Source of the DNA: Bradyrhizobium sp. in8p8
Lineage (GTDB): Bacteria; Pseudomonadota; Alphaproteobacteria; Rhizobiales; Xanthobacteraceae
NCBI RefSeq assembly: GCF_000426845.1
Contig: NZ_AUGD01000027.1
Span: 1-54,330 of the forward strand
Reading direction: 5' to 3'
Length of the DNA stretch: 54,330 bases
In this document: positions 52,829 to 54,330 of the stretch, one piece after another
Position numbering within the stretch: position 1 is the first letter of the stretch
Layout: each line of letters begins with the position of its first letter
Program-made: the position numbers and the translations under genes
The notes under the pieces: generated by a model
Told to the model about the DNA's origin: nothing
What the model saw: only the letters and a program-made list of their open reading frames with translations
Databases searched by the model: none

Positions 52829-53048
52829 AAAAGTTAACTCCCATTCCTGTTGAAGGTGCGGGAGGCGTCGCACGCGCGTTCCAATGCTTTGATGACATTG
52901 AGACGTCAGGTTAGAGCAATTTGCCGCATATCGTTTTTTTTGAGTCCGCGGGGCAGGCGCCGCCATCTTGCTAGATGCGGGTCGTAGGCCGTACCCCATC
53001 CGGGGCGGGTGAACCGCCCCCGGTTTGCCGGAGGCCATTTGGTTTAAG

Positions 53049-53954
53049 TTATGCCGCCATGGCCGATTGTTCCAGCATGGCGTAGTAGCGTTGCTCGGCT
53101 TCGGCCGGCGGGATGTTTCCGATGGGCTCCAGGAGCCGTCGGTTGTTGAACCAATCGACCCATTCGAGGGTGGCGAACTCGACGGCCTCGAAGCTGCGCC
53201 ATGGTCCGCGCCGATGGATCACCTCGGCCTTGTAGAGACCGTTGATGGTTTCGGCGAGAGCGTTGTCGTAGGAATCTCCGACACTGCCGACAGAAGGCTC
53301 GACGCCGGCTTCAGCCAGGCGTTCGGTGTATTTTATCGATACGTATTGGCTGCCCCTGTCGCTGTGGTGCACGAGCCCGCCACGATGGACCGGCCGTCGA
53401 TCATGTAGGGCCTGCTCCAGCGCATCGAGCACGAAGCCTGCATGCGCTGTGCGCGAAGCCCGCCAGCCCACGATCCTTCGAGCATAGGCATCGATGACGA
53501 AGGCGACGTAGACGAAGCCGGTCCAGGTTGCGACATAGGTGAAGTCGGAGAGCCAAAGGACGTTCGGCCGTGGCGCCTTGAACTGGCGGTTGACGTGATC
53601 CAGCGGGCATGGCGCCGCCTTGTCGCTGATCGTGGTCTTGACGGATTTGCCGCGGATGACCCCTTGCAAACCCATGTCCCGCATCAGCCGCGACACCGTG
53701 CAACGGGCAACATCGAAGCCTTCGCGCTTGAGCTGGCGCCAGACCTTGCGCACGCCGTAGACGGAGAAGTTCTGATTGAAGACGCGCCGAACCTCGATCT
53801 TCAGCGCGGCGTCCTGCCTGGCGCGCGCCGACCGCTTGGCCGGATCGCGCCGTTTGGCCACGTGGGCGTGGTAGGTCGAGGGGGCGATCGGCAAGACCTT
53901 GCAGATCGGCTCGACCCCATGCGCCCCACGATGATCGTCAATGAAGGCGATCAT
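53049..53954 (-). CDS. IS3-family transposase OrfB (DDE integrase core)
   Basis: 301 residues. N-terminal HTH_21-type region (GVEPICKVLPIAPSTYHAH ... YGVRKVWRQLKREGFDVARCTVSRLM), then the rve integrase core with the DDE residues in VLWLSDFTYVATW, HHSDRGSQYVS and DSYDNALAETINGLYK. Overlaps orfA by 4 bases in another frame, so the active transposase is probably an OrfAB fusion made by -1 frameshifting. Intact. Confidence 0.95.
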   Translation of the reverse strand: MIAFIDDHRGAHGVEPICKVLPIAPSTYHAHVAKRRDPAKRSARARQDAALKIEVRRVFNQNFSVYGVRKVWRQLKREGFDVARCTVSRLMRDMGLQGVIRGKSVKTTISDKAAPCPLDHVNRQFKAPRPNVLWLSDFTYVATWTGFVYVAFVIDAYARRIVGWRASRTAHAGFVLDALEQALHDRRPVHRGGLVHHSDRGSQYVSIKYTERLAEAGVEPSVGSVGDSYDNALAETINGLYKAEVIHRRGPWRSFEAVEFATLEWVDWFNNRRLLEPIGNIPPAEAEQRYYAMLEQSAMAA

Positions 53955-54280
53955 GGCTTGGACCGGCGGTCGAGCTCCGCCATCGCAAAATAAGCGCTCG
54001 CCTTGCGCAGGATCTCGTTGGCCTGCCGAAGCTCACGGTTTTCCCGTTCCAGGGCCTTCAGCTTCTCGGCCATCTCAGTCGGAACGCCGGTCCGCTGCCC
54101 GCTGTCGATCTCGGCCTTCTTGACCCAGTCATGAAGCGTCTGCGGTGTGCAGCCGATCTTGGCCGCAATCGATGTCACTGCCGCCCAGCGCGAAGGGTGC
54201 TCGCCGGCGTGATCCAGAACCATCCGAACCGCACGGTCCCGGACCTCAGGCGAAAATTTGTTCGTCGTCTTGCTTGTCAT
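53951..54280 (-). CDS. IS3-family OrfA (helix-turn-helix)
   Basis: 109 residues. Helix-turn-helix of the transposase_8 group: KFSPEVRDRAVRMVLDHAGEHPSRWAAVTSIAAKIG, QTLHDWVKKAE, then a leucine-zipper-like coiled coil (EKLKALERENRELRQANEILRKASAYFA). It binds the element ends and joins to OrfB by frameshifting. The ATG at 54280 lies 50 bases from the right tip. Confidence 0.95.
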   Translation of the reverse strand: MTSKTTNKFSPEVRDRAVRMVLDHAGEHPSRWAAVTSIAAKIGCTPQTLHDWVKKAEIDSGQRTGVPTEMAEKLKALERENRELRQANEILRKASAYFAMAELDRRSKP

Positions 54281-54330
54281 GGCTCCATCCTCTCAGGAGT
54301 TGGAGCCTCCGGCAAACCCGGGGCGGTTCA

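Larger units (their letters stand above)
53010..54330 (-). mobile_element. Complete IS3-family insertion sequence
   Basis: 1321 bases bounded by inverted repeats: left TGAACCGCCCCCGGTTTGCC from 53010, and right, read inward from 54330 on the minus strand, TGAACCGCCCCGGGTTTGCC, agreeing at 25 of 26 bases when extended to GGAGGC. It holds two overlapping frames, orfA and orfB, the usual IS3 arrangement with programmed frameshifting. The window ends exactly at the outer base of the right repeat, so the target duplication cannot be checked. The left repeat also pairs with flanking GGGGCGG (53002-53008). Confidence 0.93.

Noticed and set aside
1..54330. CRISPR arrays, tRNA or rRNA genes, prophage
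   Set aside because: No regularly spaced repeats, no cloverleaf or rRNA-like stretches and no phage structural genes were seen; the only phage-like part is a module in the protein at 14575.

Overview
The window (54.3 kb, GC-rich, many GTG/TTG starts) looks like chromosomal or island DNA of an alphaproteobacterium close to Bradyrhizobium. That placement is inferred from IS66 and IS3 types, the PEP-CTERM sorting signals of the form VPEPSTWAMM..GF..(Y)RRR, and an XrtV-like exosortase locus. It is one large cell-surface polysaccharide and protein-sorting region. A complete IS66-family element (2-2913) sits at the left edge and a complete IS3-family element (53010-54330) ends exactly at the right edge.

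Layout. 1-2.9 kb: IS66 with tnpA, tnpB, tnpC and a fourth small ORF inside its inverted repeats. 3.4-4.4 kb: an isolated PEP-CTERM protein gene with promoter-like sequence and terminator. 4.6-7.7 kb: an RND efflux permease broken by one frameshift. 8.0-12.5 kb (minus strand): a five-gene, overlapping CDP-deoxysugar operon (rfbF, rfbG, C-methyltransferase, rfbC-like epimerase, NAD-dependent reductase) ending in a rho-independent terminator. 13.0-16.8 kb (plus): a Wzy/O-antigen-ligase-like membrane protein and a Tat-exported glycoside-hydrolase-like protein. 16.9-18.8 kb: a deleted IS66 remnant. 18.8-29.1 kb (minus): glycosyltransferases, two FkbM methyltransferases, a Wzx flippase and a serine-acetyltransferase-like protein. 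The order FkbM, GT, Wzx, GT, FkbM is mirror-symmetric.

29.4-42.3 kb is the exosortase/exopolysaccharide core: a WecG-type glycosyltransferase fused to a STAS domain, PrsT TPR lipoprotein, outer-membrane barrel, Wza-like export protein, ExeA-like ATPase, polysaccharide co-polymerase, BY-type tyrosine kinase, an unexpected trypsin-like protease, EpsI, EpsD, a 73-residue XrtV-accessory-like protein and the exosortase with its Cys/Arg/His triad. A PPP-type phosphatase and two more glycosyltransferases follow (42.4-45.6 kb). From 45.8 to 52.8 kb there is an array of seven PEP-CTERM proteins, most with their own start signals and two with nearly identical terminators. With the one at 3.5 kb the window encodes eight probable exosortase substrates.

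Working model (inference). The sugar-nucleotide operon and glycosyltransferases build a lipid-linked repeat unit. Wzx and Wzy flip and polymerise it. The co-polymerase, tyrosine kinase and Wza-like protein control length and export. The exosortase with EpsI processes the PEP-CTERM proteins so that they become part of, or are displayed with, the extracellular polymer. The protease and the phosphatase embedded in the locus are candidate regulators or processing enzymes not explained by the standard machinery. No tRNA, rRNA or CRISPR array was seen.
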